From Ananas comosus (lineage: Eukaryota > Streptophyta > Magnoliopsida > Poales > Bromeliaceae): a stretch of 64,000 nucleotides of DNA. Position numbers and translations under genes: made by a program. The notes beneath the pieces are model-generated. The model saw only the letters and a list, made by a program, of their open reading frames with translations, made no database searches and was not told the origin of the DNA. The stretch covers positions 2,787,947-2,851,946 of the forward strand of contig NC_033631.1 of NCBI RefSeq assembly GCF_001540865.1, read 5' to 3'. The first letter of the stretch is position 1. The number at the start of each line of letters is the position of its first letter. Shown here in pieces: positions 44,828-56,534 of the stretch.

Positions 44828-47800
44828 ATGGCTTCAAAAAGTTTTTCCATTGCGGATTTGTTAAATCAAGATAGGCTTGATGGAACGAATTATAACATGT
44901 GGCATAAAAAAATTTAATATCTCCTTAATGAGAGAGTACTTAGCCATTTAACCAACAGTATGGTTCATCCTTCTTCAGGCCCGACGGCTTAGCGCCGTCG
45001 TGATTTGCAAACCTATAATGAGTGGCTTGAGAAAGATCGAAATGCACGCTATACGATATTGAGTTGTATGCACGATGACTTGATCAAAAAATTTAAGAAT
45101 TATGAGACTGCTAAAAATATGTGGGAGCAGCTCAAAGTGAAATATGGTAACATATCGACCACAAGGCTTCGTGCCTTTAATCTCAAATTCAATCAATATA
45201 TGTTGGACCCGACATTCTATGACAGGGCACTTAAGAGTGATGTCTGCTATGATAAGAGAACTTAAAACAGCCGGTTGCGAGCTCACTGACGAACAACAGG
45301 TTCAATCAGTTATAAGGTCCTTACTGAATTCATCTTAGGATCAAGTCAAGGTTGTGCTAACTCACAATGAGGATATTAAGACCTCCGATGATATAGCTCG
45401 ACATCTTGAGCTGGAAGCGGAGCGTAAAGAGGCGAACCGTACTAATGCACTCGTTGCCCACGATGGACAGCGCAGAGGCAAGTAGCCTAAACGCAAGCAT
45501 TGAAATGGAGAAAATAAATATAGAAAGACTGGGACTCGCGTGCAGAATGAAGGCGGAATAGATAAGCACCGCAAAAATAGGCATGGAAAGAAAAACTTAT
45601 ATAAAGTGAAATGCTATAACTGTGGAAACATGGGAAACTTCACTCGTGATTTCACTGAGCCAAAGAAGGTAAATCCCAATCCTGACTCTCTTATTTATGT
45701 ATGTTCGCATATTTTTGTTGCTCACGCTCTCACTGATTTAATTGTAGACACAGGAGCAGCAAAGTATGTAACGAGAGATTGAGCAAGATATATGGATTAT
45801 CGTCGGATGTCTGCTGGCAGCCATTATGTCATGATGGAAAACGACACTGAGGAAGAAGTCCTTGGAATTAGCACATACCAACGTAGATTGCGCAATAGTC
45901 ATTATTTGATATTACATGATGTGCTGTATGCACCGAACATCCTATGCAATCTATTGTCGGTTTTAGCGTAACTTGGATTAGGTTTTCTTTTCAATTTATG
46001 GATACACAGTTATCTATTTATTTGGGCAAGGACTTTTATAGAAATGGTTGTTTAAAGAATGATTTCTTTGTCTTAGACCTGGATTTGGATTTTATTAATA
46101 ATAACAATAATTCTGCTTTATTAGTTTTTCTAATATGTGTCTGATTCTATCAATGGCATGTGAGATTGGGTCACATTGGACAAATAAGAATGGCTAGACT
46201 AGCTAGAGAAGGCCTGTTGGGGTCACTCACTAAGCTTATCTTACCTTTTTGTGAACCATGTTTAGCAGAAAAGGATTGCAGAAAGCCTTTTGGTAAGGCA
46301 CGTAGGGCATCTTATCCATTGGAGCTAGTTCATTCAGACATATACGGACCTATAAATGTGAGAGCACGTTATGGCACATCCTATTTTCTCACTTTCATTG
46401 ATGACTACTCCCGTTATAGTTCGGTATATCTGTTGTCTCACTATTCAGAAGCTTTGGATTATTTTAAACACTTCTTAGTGGAGGTTGAGAACCAAACAAA
46501 AAGAACCCTAAAAGTTCTACGTACTGATAGAGGACGAGAGTATTTATCAGACCAGTTCAGAAAACTATGTGAGGAAAAGGGGATACACAGACAGTTAACT
46601 ATTTCCGGCACTCCGCAACAAAATAGGGTTGCAGAGAGGAGGAATAGGACACTTTTGGAAATGGTTCGGTCAATGATGGCGCAAGCCAACCTCCTAATTA
46701 GTTTTTGGGGTGATGCGCTATTGACTGCTACCTATATACTTAACCGAGTGTCCTCTAAGTCAGTTCCTTCAACTCCCTATGAGCTATGGTATGGTATAAA
46801 GCCAAATTTGGAAGGCTTACGCCTATAAGGATCGGCAGGATATATGCATAATACTTTTCATAAATATGGGAAGTTAGGCCCTAAAGCAAATAAACAAATT
46901 TTTATTAGATATTCTGATTGCTCGAAAGGCTATATGATGTATGGCAAACATCCGAATGGAGGAATGACTGAGACAGAGTCCCGCAATGTTGATTTTCTTG
47001 AGCATGATTTTTCAAACATTGGTGAGATTAAAAAGGACCTTGCACTATACGAGCTGCAAGAACCTAACAAGGACGCCCCCTTGTTAGGCAAGAATGAAGC
47101 ACTGAGGCCACATGAAGTTATAGCCCAAAATAGTGGGAGTGTTCTATGGTCAGTAGGAGTATGCCGATTGACCATGACTCACAAAATCCATCATTACGAA
47201 GAAGTAAACGTGGAGGTGTTCCCCGTCGTCGATTTGAGATTGAAGGGGAATCATTCATGTGTGCTTCTACGGATATTGATGAGCCAGCTTCTTATGTAGA
47301 AGCTATGAGTTCACCAGTTTGTGATGAATAGCTAGCTGCTATGGAAGATGAGATGAGTTCTATGGCTAAGAACAATGTGTGGGAGTTAGTTGATCTTCCG
47401 CCTAGACGTAAAGCTGTTGGAAATAAATGAATTTTTAAAATAAAACGGAAGGCGAATGGATCAATTGACAAATATAAAGCCCGACTAGTGTCAAAAGGAT
47501 ACACCCAAAAAAAGGGAGAAGACTATGAAGAGACATTCTCCCTGGTGGTGAGATTTGTCTTAATTCGCTTGATTCTGGCTATCGTCGCACATTTAGATTT
47601 GGAATTGTTCCAAATGGATGTGAAGACTGCATTTCTAAATAAAGAACTAGACGAGAAGATTTATATGAATCAACCTCCTAGTTTCATAGCTGAAGGACAA
47701 GAGAGCAAAGTGTGCCGCTTGAAACATTCTATTTACGTCTTGAAACAATCATCTAGGCAATGGTATCAACGTTTTCACAAAGCAATTATTTCAATAGGCT

Positions 47801-48240
47801 TTGTGATGATCGAAGAAGACCATTGCGTGTACGTTAAAAGGGAAGAAAAAAGTTTTTTATCCTTTCACTATATGTGGACGATATCTTGTTAGCCGAAAAT
47901 AATACGGAGTTAATTGTCACGACATAGAAGTGGTTGTCCTCTACTTTTGAGATGAAGGCTATGGGACAAGCTGATTATGTATTAGGAGTCAAGATCCATA
48001 TGGATCGATCTCGAAAATTCTTAAGTTTGTCTTAAGAGACTTACATTAAAAGAATCTTGGAGCGATTTCGAATGCATAATTTGAAACCTATTGACACTCC
48101 AATGAAAAAAGATCACTTTCTTAGTCTTAACCAATGCCATAAAATAGAAGATGAGAGAAAGCAGATGGAAAAAATCCTATATGCGAATGCAGTCGGCAGG
48201 TTGATGTATGCAATGATGTGTGTTGGAAAATCTTTCTGAT
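44828..48240 (+). pseudogene. Ty1/copia polyprotein relic (gag to RT)
   Basis: Plus strand. Order: gag start MASKSFSIADLLNQDRLDG (44828), UBN2-like gag (YNEWLEKDRNARYTILSCMHDDL), a zinc knuckle with lost ligands (CYNCGNMGNFTRDF), protease VDTGAAKYVTRD, GAG-pre-integrase LRLGHIGQIRMARLAREGLLGS, integrase core DIYGPINVRARYGTSYFLTFIDDYS with the DDE-type residues and GTPQQN, then RT: YEETFSLVVRFVLIRLILA, FQMDVKTAFLNKELDEKIYMNQP, LKQSSRQWYQRF, with the YVDD site altered by a frameshift near 47870. Ends at LMYAMMCV; RNase H and 3' LTR are absent. Same family as the relic at 23294-29287 but in opposite orientation. Confidence 0.92.
46160..46828 (+). other. copia integrase core, uninterrupted frame
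   Basis: The longest undamaged segment of the relic, 222 codons from RLGHIGQ to YGIKPNLEGLRL, containing catalytic-region motifs FIDDYS, RTDRGREY and GTPQQNRVAERRNR. Confidence 0.9.
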
Positions 48241-48249
48241 ATTTTATTA

Positions 48250-48251
<2 letters not shown>

Positions 48252-48298
<47 letters not shown>
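48252..48298. repeat. (GA)n microsatellite
   Basis: About 23 GA units at the break point of the copia relic. Confidence 0.98.
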
Positions 48299-48301
<3 letters not shown>

Positions 48302-50009
48302 GAGTGAGAGTGAGAATGAGTGAGGCCGGCATGCTTTTGGAAGCACGAAGCCCTCTGTGCTTCCAAGTCGTTTTCGATATTGGGACTTTCGAATCAACGA
48401 TCGGCTCCATTAGACTTGATGTAGAATATTTGAAGTACCTAGAAAATAAATTTTGTGATTTTTCGATATCATTTGTCTAGTAATCGAAAGAGCTCAAAAT
48501 CAAAGGCTAAAATAAAAATCTTACAAAATGTGATGATATGATATTAAAATTTTAGATCAAAGATATTGATCTTGTTTCATATAGTATAAAGAATTTTTTA
48601 TCAAAATTTCACGCGATTTGGATATTTCTATACCATTAAACTTGCAAACGGCTGTCACGCCCCGGGACCCAGCGGAAGCCCGCCCGGCATGTGTCCAGAC
48701 CCGCCAGACGTCTAAAACATATAAGGCGACTACAATAAAACGATAATAAAGCAATAGTAGAAGAATATATAGGAGTATCAGAGCAAAGTACAGCTAGATT
48801 CTACAATAGAGAAATAAGTAAAAGGCTAAAAATCCACTAAGACATAACCAAAAGGTAATACAACCGATATCCAAATACAAGTGCTAGAGAAATACAAGGT
48901 GGTCTCTATACATGGTAATATAACTCTCTCTCTCAAGAAAACACAAAAAGGGAGTAAGCCACCTAAGAGCAAAAGCAAACTCCCCGCTAACTAGCTACGC
49001 GACCCACTTACCGCGATCCCGTGCCTCCACCGGTGCTGAAGGCTCTGAAATAAAAACCATAAGATACAGGGCGTGAGAACTATTAAATAATAGTTCCCAG
49101 TGGGCAATTACTGACTTCAGTGAAATGCGCCACTAGACCCAAAAGCTGAAAAGGGGGTAAGTACATGTATGAAATGAACCATAAGCTACTAACATGAAAG
49201 CTTACTATAACATGATATCTCTACTTAGTATGAATTTGCATAAGTAATAAATCTGCTGTAACATGAATGTCCAAGAATACAACTAACATAATGTCCACAA
49301 GCTAAATAGTAAAATGTCATTATTTACTATTCTAGTCAATGTCCACTCGGTATACTAAGTCACCAATGTACCAATCCTGTAGGACCTACCTGTGGGTAGT
49401 CCGGCTTGCGCCGTGCCTAATGGCCCCGTGGTAGTCAACATCCCCACTGTAATATACCAGATTTGTAATATAAAAGTAGATGTAAATAAAAATAGTGTAA
49501 TATACTATTTTTATTGGATTTAGAGAAGTAAAATATAAGTCGAAAATTACTGGTGCTGAAATCGGAATGTAAACATATGATTTAGAATTTTCTGTAAGGA
49601 ACGGGACTGATATTTTAGCAAAAAATATACAGTGTCAGAAAATTATGAAAACTGGAGAATATCTCAGAATTATTTTTATGAGGTTAGATTTAAAGTTTCA
49701 TGTCATTCTGACACTTGGAAAGTGAAAAATAAGCTATCTGTTAGAATGTTAGTCGGTAGAGCTTTCGGTGACCAAAAATGGTCGAAACTGAAAAATTAAA
49801 ATTTTTTTGTTCTTATTAAGTTAAACCGAGCCTGACTGTCAAATTTGAGTGAAAACGAACATTCAGAAGGGCTCCGGCGAAAAGTATCAGATTCTGAATT
49901 AGAAACAGATTTAATTAAGGCTATTGTGAGGGGTGTTATTGTAATTGTTACATTACTTAGTGGATTTCCACTAAGCTGCCAGGGCCATCCTTATCCCCTT
50001 CATTCCATT

Positions 50010-50070
50010 CGTATGAGAGAGAGAGGGAAAGGAAGAGAAAAAGAAAAAGAAGAAGAAGAAGAAGAAAGTA
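50010..50070. repeat. GA/GAA-rich tract in LTR B
   Basis: GAGAGAGAGGGAAAGG then (GAA)n; typical leader composition in this LTR family. Confidence 0.8.
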
Positions 50071-52087
50071 GTGTATTTGGTGCCGTTGGACGAACCGATC
50101 AAAACGCCGCGCGCCTGATTTTTAGCGTTTCGACATTCGGATTAGTATTATAATATTATTATAATTTCAAACCAGATTTTTTGATGGATTCTTGACAGTG
50201 GATGTTAGGAGAGGTCGTTTTGATGGATTTATGTTGAATCTATGCTAAAATTGAAGTTTAGAAATCAATTTTTATGTGATTTAGGAGCTGATTTTGTGAG
50301 CGTTTCGTCGACGGATTTTTTCGTGACTTTCGGATTGTTGTGGCTACCATGCGGATTGGGTTTGGGCTGTAAGGTAAATTTAAATTCCCTAACATCTCTT
50401 GGTTTTAAGGTCTTTAGAGTATTAAGGCTTGGATTGAAATTATTCTATATGTTGTTGATGTGAGGGAGCTTAAGAACAAAAAGAAAATATGTGGAAACAT
50501 GAAACTTGAAGTAAAATGATAAGGTTGCTGAAATTCCTGGTTTGGGTTATGGTATTTATCTTATAAAGGAGTTGAGCTATAGAGTTTTGCATAATAGCAC
50601 TAATTTTGCCATGTACAATGTAGAACAAGCCGTATGTTGTTTATGTGTGTGTGTGAAGTAAGCAACCTGATGCAGGTTGGTCATGTTTTTGGATACGGAT
50701 TATGGTGATAACATATATGAGCTTGGGTTAATTGTAGAGGTTGAGGTAAATCCTCTAAACTATTAGCCTTGGCAGCTAGGAGTTGGAACCAGCTCTTATG
50801 CAGGTTTTGGTTTAGGGATTGATGTGAATCTCTTCAATTCCCTAGTTGAAGGTTTTACGGGTGTTGGAACTTCATTTGCTATGAAAGTTCACAGATTATG
50901 CTATGATTGATAGCATGTAGATGCTTAAGTTTATAGCTCTATAATAAGTTTAGAGTAGTTACTTGACAAGAAAAGGTTTGAACTGGTGTTCTTAATGCTG
51001 TGAAACCAGGGAATTAACAGCGTATATATGAATTAGAGTTACCATGGAACCAAGTAGAAAAGCTACATGTTAAAATATAACATGTGAGCTTTTGAGTTGA
51101 TGTGAGGCTGTTGGGATTGTAAGGCTAAAATCTCCATGGAAACCTAGAGAAAGGCTAAGGTTTGTATAGTGGCAGGTTATGTTGAAACCTAAACTCGATA
51201 ATGCGCTTTTGTAGGATTGAAGTCCTAGCGTGGAATTGATCGCGTATAAACCTAATTGAGGGTAAAGTGAATGCGTTCGAAAGCTCGGATCGACATTCCG
51301 GCAAGCCTGCGGCAAGCTAGCGAGGAAAACCCCATTTCGGCTTCAATTGTCGCGAGCGCGGATTGCGGTTGTTGGGGAAGTGCGGGAAGCGGATTTCTCG
51401 CATTCCGGTATCAAGTAAAGGTGAATTGTGCTTCACCAAAGCGATTAGGTCGCTTCCATGCCAAAGTAAATTATGGTTTTCATTGATGCATATATGTATA
51501 GTGGTAGGTTATGAATGATAACATGAATGCATGAATCATGATATAGTAGCTAAAGTTACCTACCGTTGGAATATGCATATGAATATATTGATGATCATGT
51601 TGGATGATATATGAATGTTGACATATTATGAACATTCTAGATGCATATGAATTGAGTACGAGTCGATAACTCTAGTTGATTAGAAATCTCGACGGTGACA
51701 AAATAGATGAAAAAGTGTAAACTATAATCCTAGGCGTGGATAATTAGGATAATATATAGATCGAGTGGCATGAATCTAGTGTTATTAAACATAGGTTGGA
51801 CATGAACCTAGTGTCATTGAACATAGGTTAAATAAGCAAACCTAGAGTCGACATCTAGGTGAAATGACATAGAACCTAACGTGATTGAACCTAGGTTATG
51901 ACATAGAGTGATACTTAGTGAGATTGAACTAAGTTATGAATTATAGTAGTAGTAGGATCACTAGAAAGTGAATGGTATAGACCTAGAAAGGTCGTCAACA
52001 TAGGGTAAGTGATTAAACCCTTAAGTTGTGAAAGTGGGTTCCGGAATCCCTAGGAATGGTGCTGTGGGCAAAGATAGAATCAGAACT

Positions 52088-52340
52088 ACGGGATCGACGG
52101 TTCTCCTCTCCCGGTAGTGATTCAATGGGATCGACGATTCTCCTCTCCCGGTATGCCCTGAAACAAGTGAATCAGAACTACGGGATCGACGGTTCTCTTC
52201 TCCCGGTAGTGATTCAACGGGATCGACGGTTCTCCTCTCCCGGTATGAGCTCAACGGGTTTGACGGTTCTCCTCGCCCGTTAAGCTTGAGCAGCGTAGGG
52301 TCACGGGGATCGACGGTTCTCCTCTCCCTGTGATGGACCT
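52088..52340. repeat. six-copy hairpin repeat in LTR B
   Basis: Six copies of a unit of about 25 bp, CGGGATCGACGGTTCTC followed by CTCTCCCG, each closing as CGGGA...TCCCG. Copies start near 52099, 52128, 52181, 52219, 52256 and 52307. Copies 1-2 and 3-4 form a higher-order pair of about 90 bp with shared AATCAGAACTAC leader. In copy 5 both stem halves changed together (CGGG...CCCG kept). Confidence 0.85.
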
Positions 52341-54261
52341 AGTGTCGCGTGGACTTAAGGCTGAGATGCTTGTAAGACGTCCTTCACCTTGAGCCTGACT
52401 TGACGCGGTACTCCGCGGATGATTGACTCGAGGCCGAATCGGGTAGATAGCTTGACTAAGGTAGATGACACCTTAGAAGCTAGTGTGATATGAGCTGTAG
52501 ATAGCGGGATAGAAAGTAGAATCTGTAGATCTACTGTATATGGTTACATAATTTGCATATTGCATATCGTGAGGCATACATGTATTAATCTTATCTGCAT
52601 AAATTATCTGTGATTATTATCTATTGGACTAACATGTTACAGTGCCTCCTTTGGACCTGGTGGGTCGAGCTCTTTCCTTGGGTGGTCGTACCCACTGGGA
52701 ACTATATTTATATAGTTCTCACCCGTGTTATTTTTGGGGTACAGGTTCACACGCAAGCGGCGCGGCGGCGTGAGGACAGGGCGTAGTAGCATAGTAGCAT
52801 TTTATGTTTTTGATACTCATGCAATCTATGTTTGAATATTGTTCCTGATTGGAACCTCTTGTATTGCATTGTATAGATTGTGACGCCTAGAACGTACAGG
52901 AAAAGCTCTGTCCGTTCGGCGGTCTGTCGGCGTGCCCGAATCCGACCAAATAGGCGGAGCTCGGGGCGTGACACCCACTCTAGGAATGAGCCTTCCCCAC
53001 GGCATCCCATTTCGGCGTCCAATCCCGCACAAGCGAGTATGTGTCGCGATGGCTATCTCTGGAGTACCGGCTTATGGGGAGCGATCCTCACAAACATGTG
53101 CGAATGAGCACAATGGCAAGCAAGCGTAAAAGTCCGTCTCAAGTCTCAAGTCTTAAGTCATCATGTCTAAAATATGGAATGTAGCAAATATCTCAATGGC
53201 CTATCACTATGTCATCATGTCTAAAATATGGAATATAGTCGATGTCCAAATGGTCTGTCACTATGTCTCTATGTTGTAGTTTCACAGTTTACTAAGTCGG
53301 GTGCCCCTTTATAGCACTTTTGTCCACTAAGTCCAAGCATGAGTTTAGTGTTCGGAATACGTAATTCGAGTCATTTTCATCATATGAGACATGTTATCAA
53401 TCCACAAGAAAGAATACTACTCACATGCATGTATAATCAACATAAGGCTCTACTATATAGAGTTGAATTTTCATGATACATAACACATGCATTTTAAGTA
53501 TTCTAAAATTCATAAAAATTCTATCTAGCATGAATATGCATGCATTTCGATGAAACAAAAATATTTAACCACTTAGGAAAAGTTTTCTCCTATTCCAATA
53601 AAGTCAAGCCCACCGAGACTTCAAGCGGCCCTTCGTTTGCGCCGACGAAGGTGCCCACTATTCTCCTAACACCTTAAAGGTCAGGAAAAGAGAGATACAC
53701 TTACGAACAACCCCTTGCTCAAACATTAAGCAACTCAAGCAAAGGTGAAGAAAACTCACCGAATACGAAGGAAACTCTCTCGATCTTCAAATGGGAGTTA
53801 GAGTCCTTCAAAACCAACATAAACAAAGGTTCTAAACCAATCAATTTGGTTCCAAAATTCTCTAATCAAAAATCCCCATTACTAACCCTATTATGCTCAA
53901 TCTAGGGTTTCATTTAGTCAAAGCTACCAAAACAAGAATCAAGAAGTAGATTAGGTTTACTAACCTCACAAGAGCTCCAAAACAAGGCTCCAAGTAAGCT
54001 AGGGATGAAGATCCTCCCTCCACAAAGCTCCTGTCACGAGCTCAAGGCTTCTCCCATGGTGGAAACCAACAAGAAGTAGGAAAAGGCAAAGAGGATGAGA
54101 TCAAGACTAGCTAAAACCATCAAAAATGGAGAAGAATTCCAAGGGAAGGAGGCTCACATTGTTCTCCACTGGTTAGGGCTCAAAAGAACTCTCTAAGGGG
54201 GCTGGGGTGGTTATATAGAGTTTGCAACAATTGTAAATACACCCCTCCACAAAATCAGCCT

Positions 54262-54440
54262 TTTCTGCAAAGTGTACCAGTACATGGGAAAGTGTACCGG
54301 TACAAACCCAGTGTACGCGGGAACCCGAGGCTCGGGTTGGCAGAAAAATCCATTTGTATCGGTACAACCATCGAGTTGTCACCGATACACTTTCTGTACC
54401 GATACAACCATCGAGGCTGTACCGGTACACAGCCTGCTGA
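54262..54440. repeat. TACCGGTA palindrome array in LTR A
   Basis: About seven boxes of the type TGTACCGGTACA or variants TACCAGTA, TATCGGTA, TACCGATA, separated by phrases such as AACCATCGAG. Confidence 0.85.
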
Positions 54441-54829
54441 GGAACCCGAGAGCAGACCCAAAAATTCAATCTTTTGGATTTTGGTGCCAAGTTTTAAACC
54501 TCAATTCTCAGGATGCGAGCCATGGGTCAGAACACTGTCTACGACCCTCCAGAATATCTAGAAAAGCTCGGAACACAGATCAAACACTCGAATCTCGCAA
54601 TTTGCAAAGGTCCAGTGTGTTACAACGGCTTACCACGACTATAAAAATTATTAATTTTAGTCCCTTCGATGACTAGGCAAATGATATTGAAAAATCATAA
54701 AATTTATTTTCTAGGTACTTCAAATACTCTAAATCAAGTCTAACGGAACCGATCATCAATTTGAAAGTCCCAATATCGAAAACAACTTTGAAGCACGGAA
54801 GGTTCCATGTTTCCAGAAGCCAACCTCAC

Positions 54830-54832
<3 letters not shown>

Positions 54833-54869
<37 letters not shown>
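54833..54869. repeat. (TA)n microsatellite
   Basis: Separates two MITE modules. Confidence 0.98.
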
Positions 54870-54872
<3 letters not shown>

Positions 54873-55076
54873 CTAGGCCGGAATGCTATTAATAGCACCA
54901 ATGACTTGGTGCTATTAAGTTTTTCACCCTTGGATTAAAAGATGTACGGTTAGGATGATGTGGGCCCCCTAGGGTTGAGTGGGCGGTTGGTTGAATAGTA
55001 TAATCTAACGGGTAAAAATAATCAAAAGAGTTAATCTAACGGCAGAAAACTTGATAGCACCAAATGCTTCTTCTGA
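54870..55076. mobile_element. TA-targeting MITE, LTGGTGC type, copy 1
   Basis: About 207 bp with GAATGCTATTAATAGCACCAATG at the left and its partial inverse at the right. Shares the block ACGGTTAGGATGATGTGGGCC and GGTTGAATAGTATAATCTAACGG with copies at 59897, 62800, 63067, 63303 and 63610. Confidence 0.85.
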
Positions 55077-55079
55077 TAT

Positions 55080-55244
55080 ATATAATAATATATATTATAC
55101 GAGAGAGAGGAACGGAGATTTCGAGGAGCTCGCGGGCATGGTGAGTTGATGAGATTGAGAGTGAGCTAGAAGCAATTTGTCACTTCTGGGAGGTGCCGCC
55201 CCGGAAGGAGAGAGAGACCTGGAGTCGTGAGTCAGTCCATGGCA
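55080..55244. other. GA-rich sequence, unassigned
   Basis: Holds short open frames but no recognised gene; indel-rich neighbourhood (see findings). Confidence 0.4.
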
Positions 55245-55795
55245 GACGAGGAGATCGAGAGAGGCTACTATGCTTCTGGCAAGCACGGATGCCTTCCGTC
55301 TTCCAGGTCGTTTTCCATGTTGCAACTTCGAAGCGTCAATCGGCTCCGTTAAACTTGATTACAGTATTTGAAGTATCTAGAAAATAAATTATGCCGATTT
55401 TTCGTATTATTTGCCTATGTGAACGAAGGGGCTCAAAATAAACGGCCCTGAAAATAAAAATCTTTACAAAATGTGATAATATGATATTAAGAATTATTAG
55501 ATCAAAAATATTGATCTTTTTTATATAGTATAAAAGAAATTTTTTATCAAAACTTCACGTGATTTGCGATTATTTCTACACCGTTAAATTGCAAACGGCT
55601 CACACGCCATTAAAATTATTGATTGAAGCCCCTTCAATGACCAGCGCAATGATATTGAAAATCATAAATTATTTCTTCTAATACTCAAATACTCTAAATC
55701 AAATCTAATAGAGCCGATCATCATTTGAAAGTTCCCATATCAAAAACAACTTTGAAGCACGGAGGGTTCCACGGTTTCCAGAATCCAAATCACTT
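55245..55795. mobile_element. foldback MITE (M2), indel-riddled copy of 59040-59580
   Basis: Same text as 59040-59580 but with numerous single-base insertions and deletions (for example CTTCTGGCAAGCACGGATG versus CTTCTGGAAGCACGGAG). Substitutions are few. Confidence 0.85.
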
Positions 55796-55849
55796 ATATA
55801 TAGTATTATATAATATATATATATATATATATTATATTATATATATATA

Positions 55850-56112
55850 GGCTGGGGTACTATACTTTATGAGTATAGACCCCCTTGTACTATAAATTTT
55901 TAACCGTTGATGGATGGCGATATGTGCGTTAGAGATGATTGGGCGCTCTCACTTAAAATGATAGTGTCCCTAGGGTTGAGTGCCGGGTCAGTTATGTTAA
56001 ATAGTATAATCTGACGGATGAAATATTAATGAATTAATCTAAGCGGCCGAAAATTATGAGTATGAAGCGCGAGCCAATAGCTCATAAAAGTCATAGTAGA
56101 CGGATACCCACT
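55850..56112. mobile_element. TA-targeting MITE, STATACT type, indel-rich
   Basis: GGCTGGGGTACTATACTTTATGAG to GCGAGCCAATAGCTCATAAAAG, with indels relative to 59630-59884. Flanked by TA repeats. Confidence 0.7.
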
Positions 56113-56118
56113 ATATAC

Positions 56119-56162
<44 letters not shown>

Positions 56163-56165
<3 letters not shown>

Positions 56166-56222
56166 CAAAACAATTTGAAGCACGGAGGTTCCATGTTTCA
56201 GAAGCCAACCTCACTTGATAGA
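56163..56222. mobile_element. right-arm fragment of foldback MITE
   Basis: CAATTTGAAGCACGGAGGTTCCATGTTTCAGAAGCCAACCTCACTTGAT, matching the end of 59040-59580, stranded between TA repeats. Confidence 0.75.
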
Positions 56223-56280
56223 ATAATATATATATGATTATATATGATATATTATATATATATATATTATAATATAATTA

Positions 56281-56523
56281 TAGGCCCTGGGGCTACTATA
56301 CTCTTATGATATAACCTCCTTGTACATCATAAATTTTAACCGTTGATTGATGATATGTGTTCAGGATGAGGGGTCCCTACTTAGATAATGACTGTGGTCG
56401 CTACGGATTGAGTCGGACGCGATAGTGGTTGAATAATATGATCTAAGGGTCAAAATATCATAGAATAAATCTAAGGCCGAAAACTTATGAGTTATGGAGA
56501 GCAATACTCATAAAAGTATAGTG
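56281..56523. mobile_element. TA-targeting MITE, STATACT type, second indel-rich copy
   Basis: GGGGCTACTATACTCTTATGA to CATAAAAGTATAGTGCGG, again with many single-base indels relative to 59630-59884. Confidence 0.75.
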
Positions 56524-56534
56524 CGGACTACATA

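Larger units (their letters stand above)
49448..52973 (-). mobile_element. long LTR (B) nested in A, minus orientation
   Basis: Begins TGTAATATACC and ends GGGGCGTGACA (the inverse of LTR E termini), flanked by the exact duplication CCCAC (49443-49447 and 52974-52978). 3526 bp, no coding domain. Contains a hairpin repeat array (52088-52340) and CCCACTGGGAACTAT...ATAGTTCTCACCC (52696-52729). Near relative of LTR C. Confidence 0.9.
48653..54624 (+). mobile_element. long LTR (A), plus orientation, hosting LTR B
   Basis: Begins TGTCACGCCCCGGGACCC and ends GTGTGTTACA, flanked by the exact 5-bp duplication ACGGC (48648-48652 and 54625-54629). Without LTR B it is about 2.4 kb. Contains a GGTGAGAACTATT-type hairpin near 49069 and a TGTACCGGTACA-type array at 54262-54440. 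No coding domain; solo LTR or non-autonomous element. Confidence 0.85.
48310..54832. mobile_element. foldback MITE (M1) split by nested LTRs
   Basis: The left half (48310-48652) and right half (54625-54832) together match the 59040-59580 element. Its inverted arms carry TTGGAAGCACG...GTGCTTCCAA-type hairpins and GATCGGCTCC/GGAACCGATC. LTR A is inserted at 48653 with duplication ACGGC. Right flank is (TA)n. Confidence 0.8.

Noticed and set aside
49845..50153. Possible gene in LTR B
   Set aside because: Lies across a GAA tract in an LTR; no domain.
52088..52340. CRISPR-like or attachment-site array
   Set aside because: Repeats lie in an LTR, spacers are themselves repeated, and no associated genes exist.
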